Positions 18,072 to 26,652 of a stretch of DNA of 35,889 nucleotides are shown piece after piece. Both the position numbers and the translations under genes were made by a program. Below the pieces are notes generated by a model. It saw only the letters and a program-made list of their open reading frames with translations. It was not told the origin of the DNA and searched no databases. The DNA is taken from assembly GCA_900317305.1 (NCBI GenBank), contig ONGG01000032.1, positions 1-35,889 of the forward strand. The letters are read 5' to 3'. How positions within the stretch are numbered: the first letter of the stretch is position 1; every line of letters begins with the position of its first letter. The DNA comes from an uncultured Prevotellaceae bacterium. Its GTDB lineage: Bacteria > Bacteroidota > Bacteroidia > Bacteroidales > Bacteroidaceae.

Positions 18072-21000
18072 TTAGAACGATGTTTGGATTCCGAATGAGA
18101 ACGAGGTGCTGTTAGGATAAGCCCAGTTGGGATTCTCAGGATCAGAGCAGGTCAGGCTGCTGCTCTTGATGGTGAGCAGGTTGTGACCCGAGATGTATAT
18201 GCGTGCGCTGCTCATCTTGAGCTTCTCGAGGAATGAGGTGGGCAAGTTGTAGCCAATCTGCACCTGGCGCAGTTTTGCGTATGAACCGTTCTCCACGAAG
18301 TAGCTGCTTGCCCTTCCTTCGTTGCCGGTGTTGTTGGTGGTGAGGGCCGGGATGGTAGAGCTGGTGTTGGCAGTGGTCCATGCATCAAGCATGCGGTTAC
18401 CCTTGTTCGAGCCAGCATCGGTGATGCTGTAGAAGTCGGTCTGGAATTTCTGGTTGTTGTAGACATCCTGTCCAGCGACACCCTGCCAGAACATGGAGAA
18501 GTCGAAGTTCTTGTAACTCAGGTCGACATTGAGACCCCATGAGAAGTTGGGCACTGGATTGAAAATCCAAGTCTGGTCGTTCTCATTGATGACACCGTTT
18601 CCATCGAGGTCGGCATATTTCAGTCCACCAATACGGGCGTTCTCTTGTCCGCTGGCAAGCACTTCCTCGCGGTTCTGGTAGAGTCCGTCTACCACATAAC
18701 CTACAATTGAGCCGTAGGGCTTTTCAGCCTCTACGAGGTTCTGCTTCGAGGTGTGCGCATACGAACCAGTGGTGGTCTCGGGCAAATAGGTCACCTTGTT
18801 GCGGAAGAAGTCGAGGTTGCCGTTGATGTTGTATTTCAGTCCGTAGGCTGTGGTGCCACGATAGCCGGCAGCGAACTCCATACCCCAGTTCTGCAGACTT
18901 GGTCCGTTGAGCCAGGAAGCACCGCCCTCACCCATCGATCCGAGGTAAGCGGGGTTGATAAGCATGTCTTTCACCTTCTTTACATAGGCATCGATGCTAC
19001 CGTAGAGGTGACTGTTGAATAAGGTGTAGTCAAGACCGACGTTCCACTGTGTGGTGGTCTCCCATTTCAGGTCGTTGTTCTGAGCCTGAGTGGCACGGTA
19101 GCCTGAGGGGAAGATACCCGAACCTGCCAGAGCGAGGTCGTAGGCGGTCGACTCGTTGCGGCCACCGCCATATGTGGCGGCATAGAGTCCGTAGCGAGCA
19201 TAGTTGGAAATAGCCTGGTTACCGGTGGCACCCCACGATGCACGGACCTTCATATCGTTGATCCAGTCTTGGTTGAGGTGCTGCGAAATACGATAACCGA
19301 GAGTGAAAGCGGGGAATGTACCGTAGCGGTTGTTCTCACCGAAGCGTGAGGAACCGTCGTAACGGATGGTGAACGAGGCGAGGAGCAAGTCTTTCCAGTT
19401 ATAGTTCACCTTGCCGAAGAATGACACGAGGTTATAGCCCTCCTCGATACCATGGGCACGCTGTGTGCCAGTGGCAGCATCGGGAAACATATAGTCGTAG
19501 TTCTCGATGGCATACATCTGGGCGTAGCTGGAGAAGTCATCAACATTCTGGCTGTGAAGCTCGATACCGGCGAGCAGGTCGAAGGTGTGCTCCGGACCGA
19601 TATTGAAGTTGTAGGTGGCGGTGTTCGACCAAGTCCACTTCATGTCATTGTTCTGTGCTAAGGTAGCCGATGGTGTGCTGTTGTTCACCACGTCGGAGTG
19701 CCAGGTGTAGGTCACGCTGTGGATGAAGTTGGAACCATAGTCGATACCAAAGTTCGAGCGCAGCACCAACCCCTTAACCGGTGTGATGTTGACGTAGCCA
19801 TTACCAAAGATACGCCAGATCTTCAGTCTGTTGTCGCGGTTATGATAGAGTTCGCGGAGCGGGTTCTGACGGTCGCTCATGCCACCCACTGGGCCAGAGA
19901 AGGTCACGCCGTCCTCTTCATATACGGGCACGGTGGGCGCCATCTTCAGGGCGTTCTCGAGCGGTTGGCAGTCAACTTGGTTGGAGTAGGTGATGGTAAG
20001 GTTCTCACCAATAGTGATGAGTTTGTTCACCTTGTAACTGGTGTTGATACGTCCCGACAGACTCTCAAAGTCGGTGTACTTGAGGATACCGTTGGTTTTC
20101 TTGTAGCCGAACGAAACCAGGGCCGAGGTCTTCTCGGTGGCGTTCGAGATAGAAAGGTCGTAGTTCTGAGCGAAACCCGTGCGCGAGATTTCATCGAGCC
20201 AGTCGGTGTCGCTGAAGCGCATGGTCTTGCTCGAATTGATGAAGCCATCGTAGAGTCCGTTCACCGTATAGTCAATATACTGACCAGTGGCAGGATCATA
20301 GGCGCGGATGGGCGTGCCTGCCGAAGCATTCAGATTCAGACCATAGTTGGAAGCGTAGGCCACGGGGTCGAGGCCATCGTTGAGGGCAGCCTGGGCCATC
20401 GAAGTGGCATACTCGGCGGTATTGGCCAGCTTCATCATGGTCTGCGAGTTGTAGAACTGGGCAGTGAGGTTGGCCGAGAAGTCCACCTTCACCTTGTCGC
20501 CCTTCTTGCCCGAGCGGGTGGTGATGATGATCACACCATTTGCAGCACGCGAACCATAGATAGATGCCGAGGCGGCATCCTTCAATACCTGCATCGACTC
20601 GATATCGTTCATGTTGAGCGTGTTGAGGTTGGTGGTCGTAGGCACGCCATCAATGATGAAGAGTGGGTCTTGCGACGTGTTGAACGAACCGATACCACGG
20701 ATACGTACCCTACCGGCACCCACAGGCGAACCATCGCTTGTGATGGTCATGCCGGGAACCTTTCCTTGCAAGGCACGCATGGGGTCGGTGTCGGAAGAGG
20801 TTTTCAGCTCATCGGTCTTCACCACAGCCACCGAACCAGTAAGGTCGGCCTTACGCTGTGTGGTATAACCGGTGACAACAACCTCGGCCAGTTCGCTGGC
20901 ATTCTCTTTCAGCGAGATGTTGAGGTTGGGAGCGGCGGCCACCTCCACGGCATCGTAGCCGATATAGGTAATGACCAGTGTCTTTCCAGGCTCAACCTTC

Positions 21001-21251
21001 AGGGTGAAGTTACCATCCAAGTCGGTCACGGTACCGTTGGATGTACCTTTCTCCATAATGGTAGCGCCGATGACACCCTCTCCGGTCTCATCGACGACAG
21101 TGCCTGTAATCTCTGTTTGCGCATACGTCAAGGTACTTGCAAACACCAGCATCATGCCAAGAAGAAATCTTTTGCACAAATTGCTCATGTGGGGCCAATG
21201 GCTGATGAAGCCCATTGGCGCTTTACTCATCGCAATTTCCTGTTGTTTCAT
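18072..21251 (-). CDS. SusC/RagA TonB-dependent outer-membrane transporter
   Basis: A 1059-residue TonB-dependent importer for fructo-oligosaccharides. The frame is open from 21371, but the promoter at 21298-21305 puts the transcript start near 21292, so the ATG at 21251 is the first usable one. It gives a long n-region and then a signal core (RFLLGMMLVFASTLTYA). Order: a carboxypeptidase-regulatory-like domain (about 47-130, ITGTVVDETGEGVIGATI), a TonB-box region with EVVVTGY, a plug with PLFIIDGVP and IYGSRAANGVIIITT, then the 22-stranded barrel to the terminal FSFGIQTSF ending in Phe. It heads the operon under the dyad operator and partners the SusD gene. It corresponds to BT1763. Confidence 0.95.
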   Translation of the reverse strand: MKQQEIAMSKAPMGFISHWPHMSNLCKRFLLGMMLVFASTLTYAQTEITGTVVDETGEGVIGATIMEKGTSNGTVTDLDGNFTLKVEPGKTLVITYIGYDAVEVAAAPNLNISLKENASELAEVVVTGYTTQRKADLTGSVAVVKTDELKTSSDTDPMRALQGKVPGMTITSDGSPVGAGRVRIRGIGSFNTSQDPLFIIDGVPTTTNLNTLNMNDIESMQVLKDAASASIYGSRAANGVIIITTRSGKKGDKVKVDFSANLTAQFYNSQTMMKLANTAEYATSMAQAALNDGLDPVAYASNYGLNLNASAGTPIRAYDPATGQYIDYTVNGLYDGFINSSKTMRFSDTDWLDEISRTGFAQNYDLSISNATEKTSALVSFGYKKTNGILKYTDFESLSGRINTSYKVNKLITIGENLTITYSNQVDCQPLENALKMAPTVPVYEEDGVTFSGPVGGMSDRQNPLRELYHNRDNRLKIWRIFGNGYVNITPVKGLVLRSNFGIDYGSNFIHSVTYTWHSDVVNNSTPSATLAQNNDMKWTWSNTATYNFNIGPEHTFDLLAGIELHSQNVDDFSSYAQMYAIENYDYMFPDAATGTQRAHGIEEGYNLVSFFGKVNYNWKDLLLASFTIRYDGSSRFGENNRYGTFPAFTLGYRISQHLNQDWINDMKVRASWGATGNQAISNYARYGLYAATYGGGRNESTAYDLALAGSGIFPSGYRATQAQNNDLKWETTTQWNVGLDYTLFNSHLYGSIDAYVKKVKDMLINPAYLGSMGEGGASWLNGPSLQNWGMEFAAGYRGTTAYGLKYNINGNLDFFRNKVTYLPETTTGSYAHTSKQNLVEAEKPYGSIVGYVVDGLYQNREEVLASGQENARIGGLKYADLDGNGVINENDQTWIFNPVPNFSWGLNVDLSYKNFDFSMFWQGVAGQDVYNNQKFQTDFYSITDAGSNKGNRMLDAWTTANTSSTIPALTTNNTGNEGRASSYFVENGSYAKLRQVQIGYNLPTSFLEKLKMSSARIYISGHNLLTIKSSSLTCSDPENPNWAYPNSTSFSFGIQTSF

Positions 21252-21297
21252 TGCTTTAACGTTTTGGTTAGTACTTTTGATTGAGAAATATCTGCCG

Positions 21298-21394
21298 CAA
21301 AAGTACCAACCTACATAAAAACAAGATAAAACAAATCGTTCATCGCAGTGGAGATTTGTTACATGAAACAAATTTTCTACTCGATGAACGATTT
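21298..21394 (-). promoter_or_regulatory. Promoter and 62-bp concentric dyad operator of susC
   Basis: The -7 element TACTTTTG is at 21305-21298 on the minus strand. Upstream, arms AAATCGTTCATCG (21333-21345) and CGATGAACGATTT (21382-21394) form a perfect 13-bp inverted repeat. Exactly concentric with them is the near-palindrome ATTTGTTACATGAAACAAAT (21354-21373, nine of ten pairs), with 8-bp spacers on each side. The words TGTTACAT and GAACGATTT recur before the second operon (13122-13179). The nearest TTG is 16 bases from the -7 element, so a weak core promoter activated by a bound dimer or two dimers is likely. Confidence 0.7.
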
Positions 21395-21434
21395 TTTTTG
21401 CGAAAAAAGGAAATTCCCTGTAAACGCCTGAGGA

Positions 21435-23717
21435 TTATCTACCCTCGCCAGGAAGGGTGCCAAACTCGTCTTTGTAACATTTGGTGAAGTAACTGGGTGC
21501 GGAGAAGCCTACCTCATAGGCCACTTCGGAGATGTTCTTGCTAGTGGTCTCGAGCAACTGCCGGCCACGGGTGAGGCGGGCCTTGCGCAGCAACTCCACG
21601 GGTGTGGCACCAGTGAGGGCCTTCACCTTGCGGTAGAGCTGCACGCGACTCAAGTGCATGTCGGAGGCGATGTCTTCCACACTGAGGTCGCTGTCGGCGA
21701 GGCGGTCGTCGACAACCTTTTTGAAACGTGCGATGAACTCGTTGTCGCGCAACTCGGATGGAGTGGGCTTTGCAACCACCTCCTGAGTATCCGTCGGGTC
21801 GGGCAAGGCCGGTTCCTCTATTATTGCGGCAGGCTCCTTGGGCGAGAAGCCATTGCCCCAGATGTCCTTGAGCATGTGCCGGCTGCGCAGCAGGTTGCTG
21901 ATGCGCGCCAGAAGCAGGTCGGCAGAGAAGGGCTTGGTGATATAGGCGTCGGCTCCACTCTCATAGCCTTCAATCTGGTGCTTGCTGAGCGCCCTTGCGG
22001 TGAGCAGGATGACGGGGATGTGCGAGGTGATGGTGTCGTTCTTCACACGCTGGCAGAACTCCAGGCCGTTCATCACAGGCATCATCACATCGCTCACGAT
22101 GAGGTCGGGCACCTCCTCGCAGGCCACCTCAAGACCCTTCTGCCCATCGGGAGCCTCGCTCACCTGATATTGCCCTTGCAGAATGGTGCGCAGATAGGTG
22201 CGGATATCGGCATTGTCGTCGACGATGAGCAAGCGGGGCTGCTCACCATTGCCGGCTGGCACCGTGCCGGCTGTGGCCTCTGATGAAGAGTCTGCAGTAG
22301 CATTGGGTTGAGCAGTGTCCCCCACAGTGATGGCATCAAACTCGTCTTGGGAAAGGTCTTTCAAATTGGTGCCTGTCTGGGCATCAAGAATCTGGTTGAC
22401 CAATCCCGAGAGCTGGGCGGTGTTGCGCCGAACAATGCCCAGCATCTGCACCGTCTCGTCGCTCGCCTGACGCATGTCGGGCGTGTCGGCCAACCGGTCG
22501 AGGGGACCTTCAATCAGCGTAAGGGGCGTGCGCAACTGATGGCTCACTTGGGTGTAGAAATCGAGTTGGGCGTGGGCCATCTGCTCGCGCTCCTGGGCAA
22601 TTTTGGCCCGTTGCAGGTGATACATGTAAATGATGACGAGCACGATGAGCAGCAAGGCAACGATGCCTATGGCAAAGAGCGTAAGCAGACGCTGGTTGCT
22701 GAGTTTCTTCAAATAACCATTGGCCATGTTGTGTAGCTGGTCGATATAGGCCGACTGGCGCACAATCTCCTCGTTCTCCATTAGCAGCACATTGGCATTG
22801 TCGCGAGTGACGAGGGCCGACATCAACTGCACCTCCTTTTCGTAGGGCTTGCCGTCAAGAATGTCTACGGCGAGCTGCAGCAGTTGGTCACCACGGGTGG
22901 GATAGATATAGGTGGCGTCGAGGATGGAGTCGCGCACCAACTGTATGCCCCCGTCCTTGCCAGCCAGACCATCGATACCGCAGAACATCGGCAAGGGGGC
23001 CTGTTCGCCGCGCTGCTCGATAAGAGCCCGGCGCACGCCCATGGCCATGCGGTCGTTCTGGCCAAAGACGAAGTCGACAGTCGACAAATCACCATCATAG
23101 GCTTTCACGGCCTGATAGGCGCTCTCCTCAGTCCAGTCGCCCTGAAGGGTAGCGAGCAGATGGATGCCAGGATGTGCTTTCAGCGCGTCGACAAAGCCTT
23201 TGTGACGCTCGATGGCAGGCGACGAACCTTTCAGCCCCATTACCTCCATCACCGTTCCCTTTCCGCCCATCCTATCCGCCACATAGTCGCCCATGATCTG
23301 ACCCATCTCATAGTTGTCGGCACCAATGTAGGCGGTATACTTGTGCGAGTTGGTCTTCCGCTCGAACACGATGACAGGAATGCCCTTGTCGAAAGCACGG
23401 TCGATGGCGGGTGATATGGTCGACACCTGGTTGGGGGCCACAATGAGCAGGTGAATGCCCGTGGCCACCAGACTGTCGATCTGCTGCACCTGGCGCTCGT
23501 CGCTGTCGTAGGCCACGGCAAAGCGCAGTTCCACATTGTCGTGGAAATATGCGCCCAGGCGCAACTCCGCATTCTGTTTGTCGCGCCAGATATCTTCCGA
23601 GCACTGCGACACACCTATGACGTATTGGGGCTTGTCATGGCTGCAGGATGTAGCGAGGGGCATGAAGACCATCGTGGCCATCACCGCGAGCACCAATATC
23701 ATTGAACGATAATTCAT
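21435..23717 (-). CDS. Hybrid two-component regulator of the fructan locus, lacking the HATPase domain
   Basis: A 760-residue membrane sensor-regulator. Residues 32-320 are a type-I periplasmic sugar-binding domain (LacI/RbsB fold), as in the fructose sensor BT1754. A membrane helix is at 344-366. A HisKA helix pair follows (about 383-445) with His393 in SHQLRTPLT, where the usual Glu after His is Gln394. Then comes only a Ser/Ala/Thr-rich linker (about 446-495) and at once the receiver domain (495-612): Asp500/501, phospho-acceptor Asp543, Thr573 and Lys595 are all present. The C-terminus is an AraC-type helix-turn-helix domain (660-760). No N, G1, F or G2 box is seen. The protein thus cannot autophosphorylate by itself. 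Related regulators are longer by about the size of the missing domain. It lies 183 bases before susC in the same direction. Confidence 0.9.
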   Translation of the reverse strand: MNYRSMILVLAVMATMVFMPLATSCSHDKPQYVIGVSQCSEDIWRDKQNAELRLGAYFHDNVELRFAVAYDSDERQVQQIDSLVATGIHLLIVAPNQVSTISPAIDRAFDKGIPVIVFERKTNSHKYTAYIGADNYEMGQIMGDYVADRMGGKGTVMEVMGLKGSSPAIERHKGFVDALKAHPGIHLLATLQGDWTEESAYQAVKAYDGDLSTVDFVFGQNDRMAMGVRRALIEQRGEQAPLPMFCGIDGLAGKDGGIQLVRDSILDATYIYPTRGDQLLQLAVDILDGKPYEKEVQLMSALVTRDNANVLLMENEEIVRQSAYIDQLHNMANGYLKKLSNQRLLTLFAIGIVALLLIVLVIIYMYHLQRAKIAQEREQMAHAQLDFYTQVSHQLRTPLTLIEGPLDRLADTPDMRQASDETVQMLGIVRRNTAQLSGLVNQILDAQTGTNLKDLSQDEFDAITVGDTAQPNATADSSSEATAGTVPAGNGEQPRLLIVDDNADIRTYLRTILQGQYQVSEAPDGQKGLEVACEEVPDLIVSDVMMPVMNGLEFCQRVKNDTITSHIPVILLTARALSKHQIEGYESGADAYITKPFSADLLLARISNLLRSRHMLKDIWGNGFSPKEPAAIIEEPALPDPTDTQEVVAKPTPSELRDNEFIARFKKVVDDRLADSDLSVEDIASDMHLSRVQLYRKVKALTGATPVELLRKARLTRGRQLLETTSKNISEVAYEVGFSAPSYFTKCYKDEFGTLPGEGR

Positions 23718-23768
23718 AGCATTTGCAACATTTGTTAAATTAGGTTTGCATCACAAGCCATAACTTTG

Positions 23769-23953
23769 CAACCGAAATTCATGCTTAGGAAAAAAGAGTG
23801 TGGCTCTGTCGTTTCCAAGTCCTACGCAACACCACATTGGGGGATACTTGAATCCGTCAGCCCACACTCTATACGTAAGTGCTCTCTGCCTCCGACATCC
23901 CCTTTGGTGGTTGTGGTGTTATGTAGGATCGGCAAGGCTGACGGCACTTTTTC
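23769..23953 (+). ncRNA. Structured RNA candidate, possibly 6S-like
   Basis: No frame of note spans this gap, but it folds strongly. CCTACGCAACACCACA (23821-23836) pairs with TGTGGTGTTATGTAGG (23912-23927) in 14 of 16 positions, and inside it GGGGAT (23840-23845) pairs with ATCCCC (23897-23902). Outside lies a poorly paired bubble, and then an AAAAAG/CTTTTT closing stem near 23790 and 23946-23952. A long hairpin with a central bubble and a length near 185 bases fits 6S RNA. A -7 element TAACTTTG is at 23761-23768 on the plus strand, without a good -33. Competing pairings exist (CCGTCAGCC 23854-23862 with GGCTGACGG 23936-23944; AGAGTGTGG 23795-23803 with CCACACTCT 23862-23870). The minus strand also has a TAACTTTG (24050-24043) and a T run, so the strand is not certain. 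Confidence 0.4.
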
Positions 23954-24210
23954 TATTTCCACACAAGAACAGGCTGCTGGCCTGCATCTAGTTTTCATGT
24001 TAGGCAGTTGAAGACTTGATATCGTCTCTGCAACTTCTTTTGCAAAGTTAACATTTTCTGGTGAGAAATTACGCATTTTTTCAGAAAAATGCTCTTTTTT
24101 CTTCAAAATAGACAAAAGATGCCCCACCACAAAAAGCAACAATTTGCAAATAAAACACCCATTATTGCTTCTTTTTTGTCTAAAATAAACGGTTATTCAA
24201 CTTTAATTCG

Positions 24211-24218
24211 TAACTTTG
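24211..24218 (+). promoter_or_regulatory. -7 element of the XRE-cupin gene
   Basis: TAACTTTG, 32 bases before the start codon; no convincing TTTG at the normal distance upstream. The AT-rich stretch between the RNA candidate and this element (about 24051-24210) holds nothing else that I recognise. Confidence 0.55.
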
Positions 24219-24250
24219 CCGCAATTTTCACAAACATATCATAGAAATAT

Positions 24251-24829
24251 ATGTCCGAGAACAGTACTATCGTTGGTTCCAAAATCAAAAGCATCAGGGA
24301 ATCAAAACTCATCTCCGTTGAGGAAATCGCAGAGCGCACCGGCATGTCGGTCGACCAAATCAACTCCATCGAGAACGATGAATACCTGCCCTCTTTGGGG
24401 CCACTCATCAAGATTGCCAGGGCCTTGGGCGTACGCCTGGGCACATTTCTCGACGACAACGACGAACTGGGGCCCGTGGTATGCCGCGCCGAGGAGCGTG
24501 CCGACAGTATCAGCTTCTCAAACGGCACCACCGACGCACGCAAACACATGGAGTATCACTCGCTGGCCAAGCAGAAAATGGGGCGCCACATGGAGCCCTT
24601 CGTCATCGACATCCAGCCCAGTGAGGACCGTCAGTTCAAGCTCTCTGCCCACGAAGGCGAGGAATTTATCTTTGTGATGGACGGCGAGATAGAGATTGAC
24701 TACGGCAAGGAGAAATACACGCTCGGCAAGGGCGACAGCATCTTCTACGACTCCATCGTGGAGCATCACGTGCACGGCAAGGCCGGCAAGGCAGCGCAGA
24801 TTCTCGCCGTTGTCTACATCCCGTTCTAA
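24251..24829 (+). CDS. XRE-family regulator with cupin domain
   Basis: A 192-residue cytoplasmic DNA-binding protein. Residues about 8-65 are a helix-turn-helix of the XRE/lambda-repressor type ([20 protein letters not shown]). Residues about 110-190 form a cupin barrel ([19 protein letters not shown], then [16 protein letters not shown]). Such proteins sense a small ligand through the cupin and control the adjacent operon. The acyl-CoA synthetase gene starts 14 bases after the stop, so the ligand may be a fatty acid or acyl-CoA. That link is inference from the pairing. Confidence 0.88.
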   Translation: MSENSTIVGSKIKSIRESKLISVEEIAERTGMSVDQINSIENDEYLPSLGPLIKIARALGVRLGTFLDDNDELGPVVCRAEERADSISFSNGTTDARKHMEYHSLAKQKMGRHMEPFVIDIQPSEDRQFKLSAHEGEEFIFVMDGEIEIDYGKEKYTLGKGDSIFYDSIVEHHVHGKAGKAAQILAVVYIPF

Positions 24830-24843
24830 ACCCTACCAACGCC

Positions 24844-26493
24844 ATGCAATTATCTGAGAGAACCCTGGGCGGCTGGCTCGAGTACTGGGCCGAGACCACC
24901 CCCGACAAAGAATACATCGTATACTCCGACCGCGACCTTCGCTTCACGTGGAAGGTGTTCAACCAGCGTGTCGACAACCTGGCGAAAGGCTTGCTGGCCA
25001 TCGGCGTGAAGAAGGGCAGCAACGTGGGCATCTGGGCCACCAACGTGCCCGACTGGCTCACCTTCCTCTATGCCACGGCGAAAATCGGCGCGGTGCTCGT
25101 GACGGTGAACACCAACTACAAGCAGAGCGAGTTGGAATACCTGTGCGAGAACTCCGACATGCACACACTCTGCATCACCGACGGCACCTGGGAATGCGAC
25201 TATGTGGACATGACCTACAAAATGCTGCCTGAACTGAAGTTCTGCGAGCGCGGACACCTGAAGAGCGAGCGATTCCCCTGCATGAAGAACGTGGTGTTCA
25301 TTGGCCGTGAGAAATACCGCGGCATGTACAACACCGCCGAACTGCTGCTCCTGGGAAAGAACATCGACGACGACCATCTGGAGGAGGTGAAGCGCAACGT
25401 GAGCTGCCACGACGTGGTGAACATGCAGTACACCTCGGGCACCACCGGCTTCCCCAAAGGCGTGATGCTCACCCACTACAACATTACCAACGACGGCTAT
25501 ATCACTGGCGAGAACATGGAGTTCACGCAGAACGACAAACTCTGCGTGTGCGTGCCGCTGTTCCACTGCTTCGGCGTGGTGCTCGCCACGATGAACTGCC
25601 TCACGCATGGCTGCACCCAGGTGATGGTGGAGAAATTCGACCCACTGGTGGTGCTGGCCTCGGTGCACAAGGAGCGGTGCACAGCCCTCTATGGCGTGCC
25701 CACGATGTTCATCGCCGAACTCACTCACCCCATGTTCGACATGTTCGACATGAGTTCGCTGCGCACGGGCATCATGGCAGGCTCGCTATGCCCCGTGGAA
25801 CTGATGAAGCAGGTGAGCGAGAAGATGTTCATGACCATCACCAGCGTGTACGGACTCACGGAGTCGTCGCCAGGCATGACGCAGTCGAACATCCACGACA
25901 CCTTTGAGCAGCGGTGCACCACGGTGGGCCGCGACTTCCCCTTCGTCGAGGTGAAAGTGCTCGACCCTGAGACGGGCGAGGAGTGCCCTGTGGGGGTGCA
26001 AGGCGAGATGTGCTGCCGTGGCTTCAACGTAATGAAGGGCTACTACAAGAACCCGGAGGCCACTGCCGAGGTCATCGACAAGAACGGATTCCTGCACTCG
26101 GGCGACCTGGGCGTGAAAGACGAACTGGGCTACTACCGCATCACGGGCCGCATCAAGGACATGATTATCCGTGGCGGCGAGAATGTCTACCCACGCGAGA
26201 TAGAGGAGTTCCTCTACCACATGCCGGGCATCAAAGACGTGCAGGTGGCTGCCGTGCCGTCGAAGAAATATGGCGAGCAGGTGGGCGCCTTCATCATCCT
26301 GCAAGAGGGGGTGAAGATGGAGCCTGAGGACGTGCAGGAGTTCTGCCGCGGCAAGATAGCACGCTACAAGACCCCGAAATACGTGTTCTTCATCGACGAG
26401 TTCCCCCTCACGGGCTCTGGAAAGATACAGAAGTTCAAACTCAAGGAACTGAGCCTGAAACTCTGCGAGAAAATGGGCATCGAGGTGGTGTAA
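24844..26493 (+). CDS. AMP-forming acyl-CoA synthetase
   Basis: A 549-residue cytoplasmic ligase of the ANL superfamily, expected to activate a fatty or other carboxylic acid to acyl-CoA through an acyl-AMP. Motifs: P-loop [11 protein letters not shown] (196-206), the A5 region [10 protein letters not shown], the adenine-binding HSGDLG, the hinge [16 protein letters not shown], and the catalytic Lys in [14 protein letters not shown] near the C-terminus. Length is normal for medium- or long-chain fatty acyl-CoA synthetases. It forms an operon with the XRE-cupin regulator and is followed by a strong terminator. The chain length of the substrate is unknown. Confidence 0.9.
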   Translation: MQLSERTLGGWLEYWAETTPDKEYIVYSDRDLRFTWKVFNQRVDNLAKGLLAIGVKKGSNVGIWATNVPDWLTFLYATAKIGAVLVTVNTNYKQSELEYLCENSDMHTLCITDGTWECDYVDMTYKMLPELKFCERGHLKSERFPCMKNVVFIGREKYRGMYNTAELLLLGKNIDDDHLEEVKRNVSCHDVVNMQYTSGTTGFPKGVMLTHYNITNDGYITGENMEFTQNDKLCVCVPLFHCFGVVLATMNCLTHGCTQVMVEKFDPLVVLASVHKERCTALYGVPTMFIAELTHPMFDMFDMSSLRTGIMAGSLCPVELMKQVSEKMFMTITSVYGLTESSPGMTQSNIHDTFEQRCTTVGRDFPFVEVKVLDPETGEECPVGVQGEMCCRGFNVMKGYYKNPEATAEVIDKNGFLHSGDLGVKDELGYYRITGRIKDMIIRGGENVYPREIEEFLYHMPGIKDVQVAAVPSKKYGEQVGAFIILQEGVKMEPEDVQEFCRGKIARYKTPKYVFFIDEFPLTGSGKIQKFKLKELSLKLCEKMGIEVV

Positions 26494-26513
26494 CGCCTGA
26501 TGCCCCACTATTA

Positions 26514-26569
26514 CCGGACGTATTTTCCCTATTGACCACCACCATAGGAAAAATACGTCCGGCTTTTTT
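26514..26569 (+). terminator. Strong rho-independent terminator
   Basis: CCGGACGTATTTT pairs with AAAATACGTCCGG, and the stem continues with CCTAT/ATAGG across a one-base offset, closing a loop of about 10 bases. The stem is followed by C and six T residues. Confidence 0.9.
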
Positions 26570-26652
26570 CCAAGGCTGTGATGATGACTTATTCAAAAGT
26601 CGCATTGCCTCATATGGGTACTCTTCATATTTTATCGCGTTATCATTATACC

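Noticed and set aside
19698-21284. A 528-codon open frame on the plus strand opposite susC
   Set aside because: It is fully antisense to a textbook SusC frame, has no known domain, promoter or terminator, and its low-complexity His/Gly/Val composition is that of a GC-rich shadow frame.
22250-22400. HATPase domain hidden in another frame by a frameshift
   Set aside because: Only about 150 bases lie between HisKA and the receiver and the frame is continuous, so a domain of about 110 residues cannot be present.
23769-24036. SRP RNA, tmRNA or RNase P RNA in the gap before the XRE gene
   Set aside because: The conserved GGAAGGAAGCAGC-type loop of SRP RNA, the tRNA-like ends of tmRNA and the RNase P core words are all missing.
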